Source of the DNA: Roseovarius spongiae
Lineage (GTDB): Bacteria; Pseudomonadota; Alphaproteobacteria; Rhodobacterales; Rhodobacteraceae
DNA: 64,000 bases
NCBI RefSeq assembly: GCF_003651245.1
Contig: NZ_RAPE01000001.1
Span: forward strand, 372,001-436,000
Direction of reading: 5' to 3'
Shown: in pieces, positions 46,581 to 55,560 of the stretch
How the letters are laid out: each line of letters starts with the position of its first letter
How positions within the stretch are numbered: position 1 is the first letter of the stretch
Made by a program: the position numbers and the translations under genes
Notes under the pieces: generated by a model
Told to the model about the DNA's origin: nothing
Seen by the model: only the letters and a program-made list of their open reading frames with translations
Databases searched by the model: none

Positions 46581-47887
46581 TTGATGATCTCGGATTCCTC
46601 GACGAACATGTTGGCCCAGGCGCGGTCGATCAGTTCGGGGGACATCTGGTAGGGAATCCCTTCGAACTGGCAGATCGAGATCATCTGGTCGATCAGGAAC
46701 ACCGGCTGATAGTTGGCGTAGACGTTGTCGATCTCGGGGTATTTCTTCTTCAGAAGGTGCACGAGCGACGCTTCGTCCAGCGGGAGGCCCTTCTTGCGCG
46801 CGACCATCGCGAAGATCTTCAGGAAATCCTTCTGGCAGGGGCCATCGATCTTGATCTTGTAGAAGATCCGGCGCAGCGCGGCCTGGTCGAAGATCTTGTT
46901 CGGGTGGAAGTTGGTCGAGAAGATCGCCAGCGTATCGAACGGCACCTCGAATTTCTCGCCCGATTGCAGCGCGAGAATGTCCTTGCTTTCCTCCAGCGGC
47001 ACGATCCAGCGGTTGACGAGGTTCTGCGGCGGCTCCACCTGCCGGCCAAGGTCGTCGACGATGAAGATCCCGCCCGTCGCCTTGAGCTGCAAAGACGCCT
47101 GGTAGGTCCGCGCCGTGGGGTTGTAGACGAGATCCAGCATGTCGAGCGTCAATTCCCCGCCCGTGATCACGGTGGGCCGCTCGCAGCGCACGTAGCGCGT
47201 GTCGAACGACCGGCGCAGGCGCAGCGAATTGGGATCGCTCTTCTCGGATTCGGCGGCGGAGTGCACGATCGGGTCATAGACGGTGATCACCTGGCCCGCG
47301 TATTCAATCGCGTAGGGCACGTATATCTTGTCGCCCATCGCGTCGCGGATGCCGTTTGAGATGCTCGACTTGCCGTTGCCCGGCGGGCCGTACATCAGGA
47401 TCGAGCGCCCCGCGCTCACCGCCGGCCCGAGGTGGTCGAGCAGGCTGTCCGGCAGCACGAGGTGGCCCATCGCGTCGGTCAGTTCCTGCCGGGTGATCTG
47501 GATGTTGCGGATCGACTGGCGCTTGACCTGTTCCGCATAGACGTTGAGCGGCACGGGCATCGCCCCGTAATATTCCGACTGGCTCAGCGCATCGAGCGCG
47601 CGCGCCTTGCCCAGATCGGTCAACTGGTAGCCCATCTCGTTGCCCGCCGTCGCGCTCATCGTGCCGGTGGCCTCGATCAGGCGCTGTTCGCGGGCCATGT
47701 CCACCAGTTCCTGCGTGACGGTGCGCGGCAGGCAAAGCGCCAGCGCGATGTCGGTCACGAGGTCGAGCGACTTGCGGAACATCGTCTTGATCAGGATGTC
47801 GCGCATCATCACGATCGGCAGGCGCATGTCCTCCATCGTGGTGGGCGGCGGGGGCGCCTGGACGCCGTGGGTGACTTGCATGTTCAT
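46577..47887 (-). CDS. AAA-family ATPase linked to the tad locus
   Basis: 436 residues. Walker A is GPPGNGKS (167-174) and Walker B is GGIFIVDDLGRQVEPP. A sensor motif is likely in LAIFSTNFHPN, and an arginine-rich ALRRIFYKIKIDG follows. The N-terminal 100 residues look helical, possibly a winged helix (VTDIALALCLPRTVTQELVD). The protein is conserved in Rhodobacteraceae but has no assigned role. It lies 93 bp downstream of the prepilin peptidase on the same strand, at the end of the tad gene string. Confidence 0.88.
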   Translation of the reverse strand: MNMQVTHGVQAPPPPTTMEDMRLPIVMMRDILIKTMFRKSLDLVTDIALALCLPRTVTQELVDMAREQRLIEATGTMSATAGNEMGYQLTDLGKARALDALSQSEYYGAMPVPLNVYAEQVKRQSIRNIQITRQELTDAMGHLVLPDSLLDHLGPAVSAGRSILMYGPPGNGKSSISNGIRDAMGDKIYVPYAIEYAGQVITVYDPIVHSAAESEKSDPNSLRLRRSFDTRYVRCERPTVITGGELTLDMLDLVYNPTARTYQASLQLKATGGIFIVDDLGRQVEPPQNLVNRWIVPLEESKDILALQSGEKFEVPFDTLAIFSTNFHPNKIFDQAALRRIFYKIKIDGPCQKDFLKIFAMVARKKGLPLDEASLVHLLKKKYPEIDNVYANYQPVFLIDQMISICQFEGIPYQMSPELIDRAWANMFVEESEIIN

Positions 47888-47980
47888 GGATGCCGGGCCT
47901 TCGCTGCTACGTTCCTGCGCGCGAGACTGCCACGGAAAGGTGCGGAAATTATGGCGCGATGCGGGCGTCGCCGGGCCGCT

Positions 47981-48478
47981 TCAGGACCCGTAGAGCGCGC
48001 CCAGCGCAAGGTAGATCCCGAGCGTGCCGCCAAGGCAGAGACCCATGGGGAATTTCTTGCCGCGCGACCAGCTTTCCCATTCCGGGGCCAGCCGGCGCAG
48101 CGCGGTGTATTTCGCGATCCGGTGCGCCGTGAAGCCGGCCAGCAGATTGGCGGCGAGGATCACGCACAAAAGCCGCAGATCGCCGAGCGCGACATAGGGC
48201 GCGGCGGCGGCGGCGAACTTGGCGTCGCCCGCGCCGATCAGCCCGGCGGCGTTCATCACGATCCCGATCACCAGCACGATGACGAGATGCAAGAGCCGCC
48301 ACGGATAGTCCGCAATGGGCAGCGCGACGAGCCCGACGACGACGAAGATCCCCGCCAGCGTCAGCACGGCGACGTTGGGAATCTTCATCACCCGCAGGTC
48401 GCTCCATGCGACCCAGAGGCACACCGGAAGGACGAAGGGCAGGAACCACATCGCGGAGATCGCGGATATATGCATCAT
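47981..48478 (-). CDS. cpaA: A24 prepilin peptidase (CpaA/TadV)
   Basis: 165-residue inner-membrane aspartic protease that cleaves Flp prepilins. The two catalytic aspartates are D27 (WSDLRVMKIPN) and D85 (GAGDAKF). It is the short form without a methylase domain, as usual for Tad systems, with about five or six membrane helices. It would process the pilins encoded near 59 kb. It is preceded by the TPR lipoprotein gene. Confidence 0.94.
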   Translation of the reverse strand: MMHISAISAMWFLPFVLPVCLWVAWSDLRVMKIPNVAVLTLAGIFVVVGLVALPIADYPWRLLHLVIVLVIGIVMNAAGLIGAGDAKFAAAAAPYVALGDLRLLCVILAANLLAGFTAHRIAKYTALRRLAPEWESWSRGKKFPMGLCLGGTLGIYLALGALYGS

Positions 48479-48503
48479 GGACGCCGCCCTTCTTGCGACA
48501 GCT

Positions 48504-49361
48504 TCAGTTCGACACGCTGTCTTCCAGCGCGCTCAGGCTGCGCGCGGCGGCCTCGAAATGCTGGGGATGCGTGTCGATCGCGTCGCGCAAGAGCCCCTTG
48601 CCGGTGCTCGTGTCGCCCTGCTTGATCGCCGTAAGGCCAAGCGTGTAGAGCAGTTGCGCCCGCTCGGTCTGATCGACCGGCATCACCGGCAGCGAATAGT
48701 TGCGCTGCGCGCCGCGCGCGAGGACAAGGTTGTTCTTGGCGGTGAACAGCGACTGATCAAGGCGGATCGCGTCTGCGAACAGGCGTTCGGCGCCCGCGTA
48801 ATCTCCGCGGGTCAGCTTGGAATAGCCCCAGTTGTTCATCACCCCGGCGGGGCGGGTGGTCAGCCCCACTGCGGTTTCATAGAAACTGTCGGACTTCTTC
48901 CATTCCTCGTTGCTGTCCGCGACCATCGCCTCGAGGCGGTAACGCTTGAACGATTCATGCGTCGGCGGCACGCTGTCGAGCACCTCCTCCGCGCGGTCCC
49001 ATTCGTTGTTGCGGATGAGCGCGTCGGCGAAATCGACCCGGTCGTCGGCGGTGGCGTCCTTCATCTCGGAGACGCGCTTCCAGGCGGCGACCGCCTCGGT
49101 GTGGCGCTTGGCCCGGACCAGCGATTTGGCGAGCCCGCGTTGCAGGTCGATCCGGTCGGGATGTTCGCCGGTGCTGCGCTGGAAGTAGGTCACCGCCTCG
49201 TTCGGGTCGGATGAATTCAGCATCACGTCGTTGAGATTGCTCTCGTCCACGACGTTCACGTTCTGAAACTTGCGGTCGACACTCTCGGAGTCGCCCTGTT
49301 CGCATGCGGACAACGACGCGAACGCCGCTGCGCAAAGCGCAATAAGGATGGGGTGGCGCAT
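48504..49361 (-). CDS. TPR lipoprotein (tad locus, TadD-like)
   Basis: 285-residue lipoprotein: the signal ends at SLSAC (Cys20), then TPR-type helical pairs (ERLFADAIRLDQSLFTAKNN and others). Tad systems use TPR lipoproteins (TadD) at the outer membrane for secretin assembly. Two tandem TPR lipoprotein genes occur here. This longer one is nearer the prepilin peptidase gene. Confidence 0.88.
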   Translation of the reverse strand: MRHPILIALCAAAFASLSACEQGDSESVDRKFQNVNVVDESNLNDVMLNSSDPNEAVTYFQRSTGEHPDRIDLQRGLAKSLVRAKRHTEAVAAWKRVSEMKDATADDRVDFADALIRNNEWDRAEEVLDSVPPTHESFKRYRLEAMVADSNEEWKKSDSFYETAVGLTTRPAGVMNNWGYSKLTRGDYAGAERLFADAIRLDQSLFTAKNNLVLARGAQRNYSLPVMPVDQTERAQLLYTLGLTAIKQGDTSTGKGLLRDAIDTHPQHFEAAARSLSALEDSVSN

Positions 49362-49390
49362 TTTTGCGTCCTTTTACTGCCTCGGCCTCG

Positions 49391-49936
49391 TCATGATATC
49401 GTGCGGATCAGGTAGTCGCTGCTTCCGCGCCGTATCAATTTATAATCTTGTTCTTGTTGCTCACCATAACCGGATTCATCGAGTTTTGCGAGCGCCAACC
49501 GCAAATTATCGCGGATTGAGTCACTTTGGCCATTATCGAGCGCGTAGGCGCGGCGGAACATCTCGCTCGCCTCGCCGGTTTCGCCCCTTTCCATCAGCAC
49601 CACGCCAAGGTTGTTCCACGCCTCCGGCGCGGCCTCGTCGGTCGCAATCGCGTCGCGCAGCAGCTTTTCGGCCTGTCCCAGCCGGCGCAGGCCAAGGTTG
49701 GCGCTGCCCAGCCCGGTGAGGATTTCCGCTGTCATTCCCTGCTCGAGCGCCGCGCGCGAAAATGCCTTGATCGCCATCTCGTATTCGCCCGCCCGGATCA
49801 GGCGATGGCCGACGATAGCGCCGTCGACCGCTTCGCCGCGCTGCGACAGGCCCGGCGCGTAGGGGCCGTCGGGCGCGGGTTCAGCGCACCCCGCCAGCAC
49901 CGCCATCAAGAGTATTCCCGCGACCGCTCTCGTCAT
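49391..49936 (-). CDS. tadD: TPR lipoprotein (TadD-like)
   Basis: 181-residue lipoprotein with lipobox LAGC (Cys17) and about three TPR units (GEYEMAIKAFSRAALEQG, AEILTGLGSANLGLRRLG, PEAWNNLGVVLMERGE). Size and position directly after tadC match TadD, the pilotin-like factor for the secretin. It ends about 30 bp before the second TPR gene. Confidence 0.88.
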   Translation of the reverse strand: MTRAVAGILLMAVLAGCAEPAPDGPYAPGLSQRGEAVDGAIVGHRLIRAGEYEMAIKAFSRAALEQGMTAEILTGLGSANLGLRRLGQAEKLLRDAIATDEAAPEAWNNLGVVLMERGETGEASEMFRRAYALDNGQSDSIRDNLRLALAKLDESGYGEQQEQDYKLIRRGSSDYLIRTIS

Positions 49937-49963
49937 CAGGCCCCGTTTTTCCGCGACGGATCA

Positions 49964-50932
49964 TTAGCCGCCCATCGCCGTCAGTTCCATGATACCCAAA
50001 ACGGACGGTCCGACAAGGATGATCAGCAGCGGCGGCACGGTCAGCATCATCGTCGCCAGCGTCATCTTGGTTGGCAACTTGTTGGCCTTTTCCTCGGCGC
50101 GCATCACCCGCTTGTCGCGCATCTCGCTGGCGTAGACGCGCAGCGCGTCGGCGATCGAGGTGCCGAAGGTCTGGCTCTGCACCAGCACGGTCACGAAGCT
50201 GGAAATATCCTGCACGCCGCAGCGGTCGGCCATCTCGTTGAGCACCGACGCCTTGTCGCGGCCCGCCTTGATCTGCTGGCTGACGATCAGGTATTCGTCC
50301 GCAAGCGCCGGAAAGGACGGGCGGATCTCGTTGCTGACGCGGATGATCGACTGGTCGAGCGACTGCCCCGCCTCTATGCAGACCAGCATCATGTCGAGAC
50401 TGTCGGGAAACCCGTCGGTGATTTCTTCCTGCCGGGTCTGCTGGCGCTTGGTCACCCAGTATTTCGGCAGCATGTATCCCACGCCGCCGGGGCCGAGGAT
50501 ATACATCAGGATCTGCGTCGCGCTGGTTTCGCCGCCCGATTTGAAAAGCACGTAGTAGACCACCCCGATCGCCAGGAACCCGATCCCGAGCGCGAACTGC
50601 GCGAAGTGGAAATAGCGCACCGCGTCGCGGTCGCGGTAACCCGCCTGCATGAGCTTGCGGCGCATCTCCGAGAACTGCTTTTCATCCTGCGGCTCGAGGA
50701 AGTTGGCGTATTTGTCCAGCTTGTCGTTGCGCGAGCCCGAGCGCAGTCGTTGCTGGGCCTGCGTGTTTTTGGGCGCCCGCTGGGCGCGCTTCAGCTTGTC
50801 CAGCGGGTCTTCGCGCTGGTTCATCATGAGCGCGACGGTGATCAACACGAGAAGCACGCCCAGCGTGCCCACGGCGATCACCGGCCCGAAGGGACCAAGC
50901 GCGCCGGTCAGCATTTCATTGACGAATGACAT
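49964..50932 (-). CDS. tadC: Tad inner-membrane platform protein TadC
   Basis: 322-residue T2SS-F family membrane protein with N- and C-terminal helices and the cytoplasmic F domain (GFPDSLDMMLVCIEAGQSLD, VLVQSQTFGTSIADALRVYA). With TadB it forms the platform on which the CpaF ATPase acts. It starts ten bases after tadB. Confidence 0.94.
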   Translation of the reverse strand: MSFVNEMLTGALGPFGPVIAVGTLGVLLVLITVALMMNQREDPLDKLKRAQRAPKNTQAQQRLRSGSRNDKLDKYANFLEPQDEKQFSEMRRKLMQAGYRDRDAVRYFHFAQFALGIGFLAIGVVYYVLFKSGGETSATQILMYILGPGGVGYMLPKYWVTKRQQTRQEEITDGFPDSLDMMLVCIEAGQSLDQSIIRVSNEIRPSFPALADEYLIVSQQIKAGRDKASVLNEMADRCGVQDISSFVTVLVQSQTFGTSIADALRVYASEMRDKRVMRAEEKANKLPTKMTLATMMLTVPPLLIILVGPSVLGIMELTAMGG

Positions 50933-50942
50933 GGGATGTCCC

Positions 50943-51911
50943 CTAGACCTTGATGTTGACGAGCGCGCGCATGACGATGAGGTTCAGCACCAGAAAGGCC
51001 CCGACGACGAGACAGGCCGGAATGAACCACGGGTGGTCGAGCACCTTGTCGTAGTAATTCGGATCGATGAGCTGGATGCCGATCAGCGCGAGGATCGGAA
51101 AGCCGGACAGGAACTTGCCCGACCATTTCGCCTCGGCGGTGATCGCCTTCACCCGGCGGAACAGGCGGAAGCGCGCGCGGATCACCTTGGCCAGGCCGGC
51201 GAGGATCTCGGCGAGGTTGCCGCCCGATTGCTGCTGGATCGTGACCGCCACGGCGAGAAAGCGCAGATCCTGCATGTCCAGCCGCTCGGCCATGTCCTTG
51301 AGCGCCTCGCCCACGTCGCGGCCATAGGCCGCCTCGTCGGCGATGATGCCGAACTCGGTCGCCAGCGGGTCCGACACCTCGGAAGCGACGATCGAGATCG
51401 CGGAGGAGAACGGATGCCCCACCTTGAGCGAGCGCACCATCAGTTCGATCGCATCGGGCAGTTGCTCTTCGAGCAGCGCCATCCGCTTGGCCGCCTTCAT
51501 CGAAATCCACATGAAGATCGCGCCGATCCCCATCGCGATGGACACCGCGACGCGCACGGGCATGGAGGTCGCCGTGCCGACGCTGAGCCCGACGAAGGCC
51601 AGGCAGCCGAGCAGAGCCATCAGCATGATCAACTGCTTGGGCGAAAAGGCGATGGCCGCCTTCTGCGCCTTGGTCGACAGGATCGAATAAAGCGGGATGC
51701 GCCGCGCCTTGAGATGCTGCTGCATCTCCTTGCGCAGCTTTTCCATCACCTCTTCGCGGTTCTGGCTCTTGTCCAGCATCTCCAGCCGGCGGTTCACGCG
51801 GCTGTTCAGGCTGATGCTCTTGCCGAAGACGGTGAGGTAGATCCCCTCGACGAGCGCGAGCACGCCAAAGAAGATGAGACCATAGATGATCGGTTCCGCG
51901 CTGAGGCTCAT
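50943..51911 (-). CDS. tadB: Tad inner-membrane platform protein TadB
   Basis: 322-residue T2SS-F protein with four hydrophobic segments. F-domain motifs are LPDAIELMVRSLKVGHPFSS and IQQQSGGNLAEILAGLAKVI. It is the partner of TadC. It begins four bases after the cpaF stop codon in the same transcript. Confidence 0.94.
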   Translation of the reverse strand: MSLSAEPIIYGLIFFGVLALVEGIYLTVFGKSISLNSRVNRRLEMLDKSQNREEVMEKLRKEMQQHLKARRIPLYSILSTKAQKAAIAFSPKQLIMLMALLGCLAFVGLSVGTATSMPVRVAVSIAMGIGAIFMWISMKAAKRMALLEEQLPDAIELMVRSLKVGHPFSSAISIVASEVSDPLATEFGIIADEAAYGRDVGEALKDMAERLDMQDLRFLAVAVTIQQQSGGNLAEILAGLAKVIRARFRLFRRVKAITAEAKWSGKFLSGFPILALIGIQLIDPNYYDKVLDHPWFIPACLVVGAFLVLNLIVMRALVNIKV

Positions 51912-51915
51912 GGGA

Positions 51916-53370
51916 TCACTCCGGTCTCACGGGTTCATAGATGCTCGCCGGCAGGTCGTAGCCCCACAGGCGGAAGCGTTCGGAATAGTTGGAGCGCACG
52001 CCGGTCGCGGTGAAATGGCCGATGATCTTGTTCTCGGGCGTGAGGCCGACGCGCTGGAAGCGAAAGATCTCCTGCATCGAGATCACCTCGCCCTCCATGC
52101 CCGTCACCTCGGTGATCGAGGTCATGCGGCGCGACCCGTCCTGAAGGCGGCTGGCCTGCACGATGAGGTTCACGGCGCTCGCGATCTGGCTGCGCACCGC
52201 CTTGAGCGGCATCTCGATGCCGGCCATCGCCACCATGTTTTCCAGCCGGCTGATCGCGTCGCGCGCGTTGTTGGCGTGGATCGTGGTCATGGAGCCGTCA
52301 TGCCCGGTGTTCATCGCCTGGAGCATGTCGATCACCTCTTCGCCGCGGGTCTCGCCCACGATGATGCGGTCGGGCCGCATCCGAAGCGCGTTTTTCAGAC
52401 AGTCGCGCGGGGAAACCTCGCCCTTGCCCTCGACGTTGGGAGGGCGGGACTCCATCCGGCCGACATGGATCTGCTGAAGTTGCAGTTCGGCCGTGTCCTC
52501 GATCGTGAGGATACGTTCCGCGTTGTCGATGAAGGATGACAGCGCGTTGAGCGTCGTCGTCTTGCCCGACCCCGTCCCGCCCGAGACGATCACGTTCAGC
52601 CGGCAGGCGACCGCGGCCTGGAGGTAGGCGGCCATTTCCTCGGAAAAGGCGCCGAAATTCACTAGGTCGTCGATGCCGAGCTTGTCCTTCTTGAATTTCC
52701 GGATCGACACCAGGCTGCCGTCCACCGCGACCGGCGGCACCATCGCGTTGAAGCGCGAGCCGTCCAGCAGGCGGGCGTCGACATAGGGGTTGGATTCGTC
52801 CACGCGCCGACCCACCGCGCTCACGATCTTGTCGATGATGCGCAAGAGGTGGCGTTCGTCCTTGAAGGTGATGTCGCTGAGCTCGAGCTTGCCCGCGCGC
52901 TCGATGAAAATCTGGTGCGGGCCGTTCACCAGGATGTCGTTGACGGTGTCGTCCTTCAGCAGGGTTTCAAGCGGCCCCAGGCCGCGCACCTCGTCATAGA
53001 GCTCCTGCGTGAGCGTGCTGCGCTCTTCGCGGTTGAGCACGATGCTGCGCTCCTCGAGCACCTCGGCGGTGATCGCGCTGATCTCGGCGCGCAGGTCGGC
53101 TTCGGACGCTGAATCGAGCGCGCCGAGGTTGAGGTTGTCCAGCAGCGCGCGGTGCAGATCGAGCTTGATCTCGCCGAGCCGCTCCTTGCGCCTGCGCTCC
53201 TTGTCCTGCGGTGCGGCGGTCGCCGGCGCGACGGGGGCGGGGCGGCGCAGGCTGGCCTTCGGGGCGGGGGCGTCCGCGCCCGCGGCGGACGCTTCGGCGG
53301 GGGCGGCTTTGTCCTTGGCGGACGCCTTCGCCGGGGTCGCCCCTGTCGGCTTCTTGTAACGCGAGAACAT
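51916..53370 (-). CDS. cpaF: Tad pilus ATPase CpaF (TadA)
   Basis: 484-residue secretion ATPase powering Flp pilus extension and retraction. Walker A is GGTGSGKTT with K270, followed by the Asp box [12 protein letters not shown], Walker B region [14 protein letters not shown] and His box [14 protein letters not shown]. The Ala/Pro/Lys-rich first 60 residues form a flexible leader usual in CpaF. It lies between cpaE and tadB. Confidence 0.96.
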   Translation of the reverse strand: MFSRYKKPTGATPAKASAKDKAAPAEASAAGADAPAPKASLRRPAPVAPATAAPQDKERRRKERLGEIKLDLHRALLDNLNLGALDSASEADLRAEISAITAEVLEERSIVLNREERSTLTQELYDEVRGLGPLETLLKDDTVNDILVNGPHQIFIERAGKLELSDITFKDERHLLRIIDKIVSAVGRRVDESNPYVDARLLDGSRFNAMVPPVAVDGSLVSIRKFKKDKLGIDDLVNFGAFSEEMAAYLQAAVACRLNVIVSGGTGSGKTTTLNALSSFIDNAERILTIEDTAELQLQQIHVGRMESRPPNVEGKGEVSPRDCLKNALRMRPDRIIVGETRGEEVIDMLQAMNTGHDGSMTTIHANNARDAISRLENMVAMAGIEMPLKAVRSQIASAVNLIVQASRLQDGSRRMTSITEVTGMEGEVISMQEIFRFQRVGLTPENKIIGHFTATGVRSNYSERFRLWGYDLPASIYEPVRPE

Positions 53371-53393
53371 TCGACTTACCCTCTCTCAGATTT

Positions 53394-54617
53394 TCAGGCC
53401 GCCTCGGCGTCCGATTTGCCCAGCTCGTGCAGCTGCGCAGCCAACTTGGCGATTTCCTTGCGCAGCGGATTCTTGGGCGCCGAGGAGGCCAGCGGCAGGC
53501 CGTGATCGGCGCCCTGGCTGACGGCGCGCCCGCCATCCGGCAATTGCAGTTCAATGTTGATCTCGAGGCTCTCGGCCATCCGCTTGATCCGGCTCTTGCC
53601 GTTCAGGTCGGTGAATTTCGGTGCGCGGTTGATGCAGAAGCGCAGCCGCTCCAGCGGCAATTCCTCGGCCATCAGCGCGCGTTTCAGCCGAAGCGTGTTC
53701 TGCGCGGAACGCATGTCCATCTCGAGCGTGACGAAATAGATCTGCGCCGAGGTCAGCACCGTTTCCGTCCACTGCACCAGCGTCGTGGGCATGTCGACGA
53801 TCACGTAGTCGAAATGCTTGCGCGCCTGTTCCAGAACCCGGTTCACGTCCTCGGGCGAAATCATGTCGAGCGGCAGAACCTCGGGCGGGGCGGTCAGCAC
53901 CCAGAGCCGGTCCTCGTAGCTGACCAGCGCCTGCTTGAAGATGTCCTCGTCCATCGCCTCGGTGTCCGACCACATCTCGAAGACCGGCTCGCGGCGGGGC
54001 AGGTCGAGGAAGGTCGACACCGACCCGAATTGCAGGCCGAAGTCGAGGATGCAGACCCGCGGCGCGTCCTCCTTGGATACGGTCGCCAGTTCCCAGGCCA
54101 GGTTGACCGCAAGGGTCGTGGCCCCGGTCCCGCCGGCAAGCCCGTGCACCCCGAGAAGCACGCCGTCCTCGCCGTTGGCCGTGGGCGCCGTTACGCCCTG
54201 CGGCGCCGGCGCAGGGGCGCGCAGCCGCTCGATCGCGGCCTGAAGCTCGTTCTCCGGCAGCGGGTAGGGCACGAATTCATCTGCGCCGTCACGCAACAGC
54301 TGGTGCAGCGCGGCGGGCCCGACGTCATCGGCGATCAGGATCACCTTGATATCGCGCCCGTGAGCGAGGCCGATGATCTCGCCGATCATTGTCAGGCGGT
54401 CCTCGTCCTCATCGTCGAGCGCGATCGCCACGAATTCAAGCGACTCCGCCTCTGGCTGATTGAGATAGGCCATGGCCTCGGCAAAGCCGAGATCGCCCCA
54501 GGCTTCGCCCATGGCGGTTTCCATGTCCTCGATCAGCAGATCGAAGTTGCTGACGTCACGGCTGATCGTGCAGGCGACGATCGGGCTCGCATCTGGTTGC
54601 TTCATGGCGCTGCTCAT
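53394..54617 (-). CDS. cpaE: Tad localisation factor CpaE (TadZ)
   Basis: 407 residues. The N-terminal receiver-like domain (to about residue 135) includes VKVILIADDVG. The C-terminal ParA/MinD-like domain has an atypical Walker A, GLAGGTGATTLAVNLA (from residue 159), without the usual signature lysine. TadZ/CpaE proteins mark the pole for pilus assembly and commonly have degenerate ATP sites. It likely has its own promoter: a terminator and a 270-bp gap separate it from the OmpA gene. Confidence 0.93.
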   Translation of the reverse strand: MSSAMKQPDASPIVACTISRDVSNFDLLIEDMETAMGEAWGDLGFAEAMAYLNQPEAESLEFVAIALDDEDEDRLTMIGEIIGLAHGRDIKVILIADDVGPAALHQLLRDGADEFVPYPLPENELQAAIERLRAPAPAPQGVTAPTANGEDGVLLGVHGLAGGTGATTLAVNLAWELATVSKEDAPRVCILDFGLQFGSVSTFLDLPRREPVFEMWSDTEAMDEDIFKQALVSYEDRLWVLTAPPEVLPLDMISPEDVNRVLEQARKHFDYVIVDMPTTLVQWTETVLTSAQIYFVTLEMDMRSAQNTLRLKRALMAEELPLERLRFCINRAPKFTDLNGKSRIKRMAESLEINIELQLPDGGRAVSQGADHGLPLASSAPKNPLRKEIAKLAAQLHELGKSDAEAA

Positions 54618-54750
54618 TTCAGTTCGGTCCTATTTCATGTGCCACCTTTTACGGCGCCTCTTTATGTGGGGGGCTTGATGGGTGTCCTCGCCCGCCCCGG
54701 AGCGCCCGTCCCGGCGATTCGGATGACGCGCCGGGGCTTCTGCCCATGGG

Positions 54751-54771
54751 GGAATGTCGCGGAAAATATGG
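54751..54771 (-). promoter_or_regulatory. Candidate tad control motif, copy upstream of cpaE
   Basis: The minus strand reads ATATTTTCCGCGACATTCC. It resembles sites before cpaC (57097) and cpaB (58817). It lies about 134 bp upstream of the cpaE start. This is the weakest of the three copies. Confidence 0.35.
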
Positions 54772-54820
54772 GCAACATTAGGGCCAAAAGATCGTAATTG
54801 TGCGTTGCGGCGAGACAAAG

Positions 54821-54846
54821 AAAAACCCGCCGAACGGGTCGGCGGG
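54821..54846 (-). terminator. Rho-independent terminator after the OmpA-like gene
   Basis: On the minus strand CCCGCCG (54846-54840) pairs with CGGCGGG (54832-54826) around a 7-nt loop, then TTTTT (54825-54821). It ends the cpaC-ompA transcript about 44 bp after the OmpA stop and isolates cpaE. Confidence 0.9.
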
Positions 54847-54889
54847 CTGAAGGTGTCCCGGCAAGCCGGGCAGGGAGATTCGCGTGTTT

Positions 54890-55543
54890 CTACTCGCTTG
54901 AACTCGCGGCGCTCGAAATCGTCCTGAGCTCCGAGGCCGGCGCGGCGCTGGCGATGTATTCGCGATAGACCACTTCGGCGTATTTGCCGTCCATGATGAT
55001 GGGGTGCGATCCGACGAAACCCGACACCTCGGTCACGGTGCGCCGGTTGCGCCGCTCGCGGCCCTGCGTGACGATCAGCGGCTGGGTCTCGCCGAAGGAC
55101 ACCACCGCCTCGAGCCGCGAAGTGCTGATGCCCTGGCTGGCGAGGTAGGCGACCACGGCGCGCGCCCGCGCAAGGCCCAGGCGCTTGTTGTAGGCGTTCG
55201 ACCCGACGGCGTCGGTGTGGCCATAAACCCTGAAGCGCACCTCGGGGAAGTGGCGGATCCAGGCCGCCTGTTCACGCAGGGTGTCGCGCGCGACCGCATC
55301 AAGCTGCGCGGAATTGAACGCGAAGTTCACCGTGCTGCGCACTTCGTTCGCGAACCGGTTGGACAGGTCATGGACATAGGCCCGTTCGCCGCTCATCACC
55401 TGGGTGTTGTTCATGTTGGCGTTGCCAAAGCTGCCGGTATCCACCAGCGACCCGGTTTCGGAGTAGGAGCGGTAGACCTCGCCGGGCGTCCCGGAGCATC
55501 CGGCGGCCGCGAGAACTGACAAGGCTGCAAGTAGTTTCTTCAT
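54890..55543 (-). CDS. OmpA-family lipoprotein of the tad locus
   Basis: 217-residue lipoprotein: the signal ends in AAAGC (Cys16), then an OmpA C-terminal peptidoglycan-binding domain (VRSTVNFAFNSAQLDAVA, VYGHTDAVG at 107-114, NKRLGLARARAV). It sits between cpaC and cpaE, the position held by cpaD in Caulobacter-type loci, and may anchor or stabilise the secretin. ATG 55543 follows AGGACAG. It starts 17 bp after the cpaC stop. Confidence 0.9.
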   Translation of the reverse strand: MKKLLAALSVLAAAGCSGTPGEVYRSYSETGSLVDTGSFGNANMNNTQVMSGERAYVHDLSNRFANEVRSTVNFAFNSAQLDAVARDTLREQAAWIRHFPEVRFRVYGHTDAVGSNAYNKRLGLARARAVVAYLASQGISTSRLEAVVSFGETQPLIVTQGRERRNRRTVTEVSGFVGSHPIIMDGKYAEVVYREYIASAAPASELRTISSAASSSE

Positions 55544-55560
55544 CTGTCCTGTCTCTCTTC

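Noticed and set aside
47432-48625. 397-residue plus-strand frame opposite the ATPase and prepilin peptidase
   Set aside because: It is the antisense of two genes with intact catalytic motifs.
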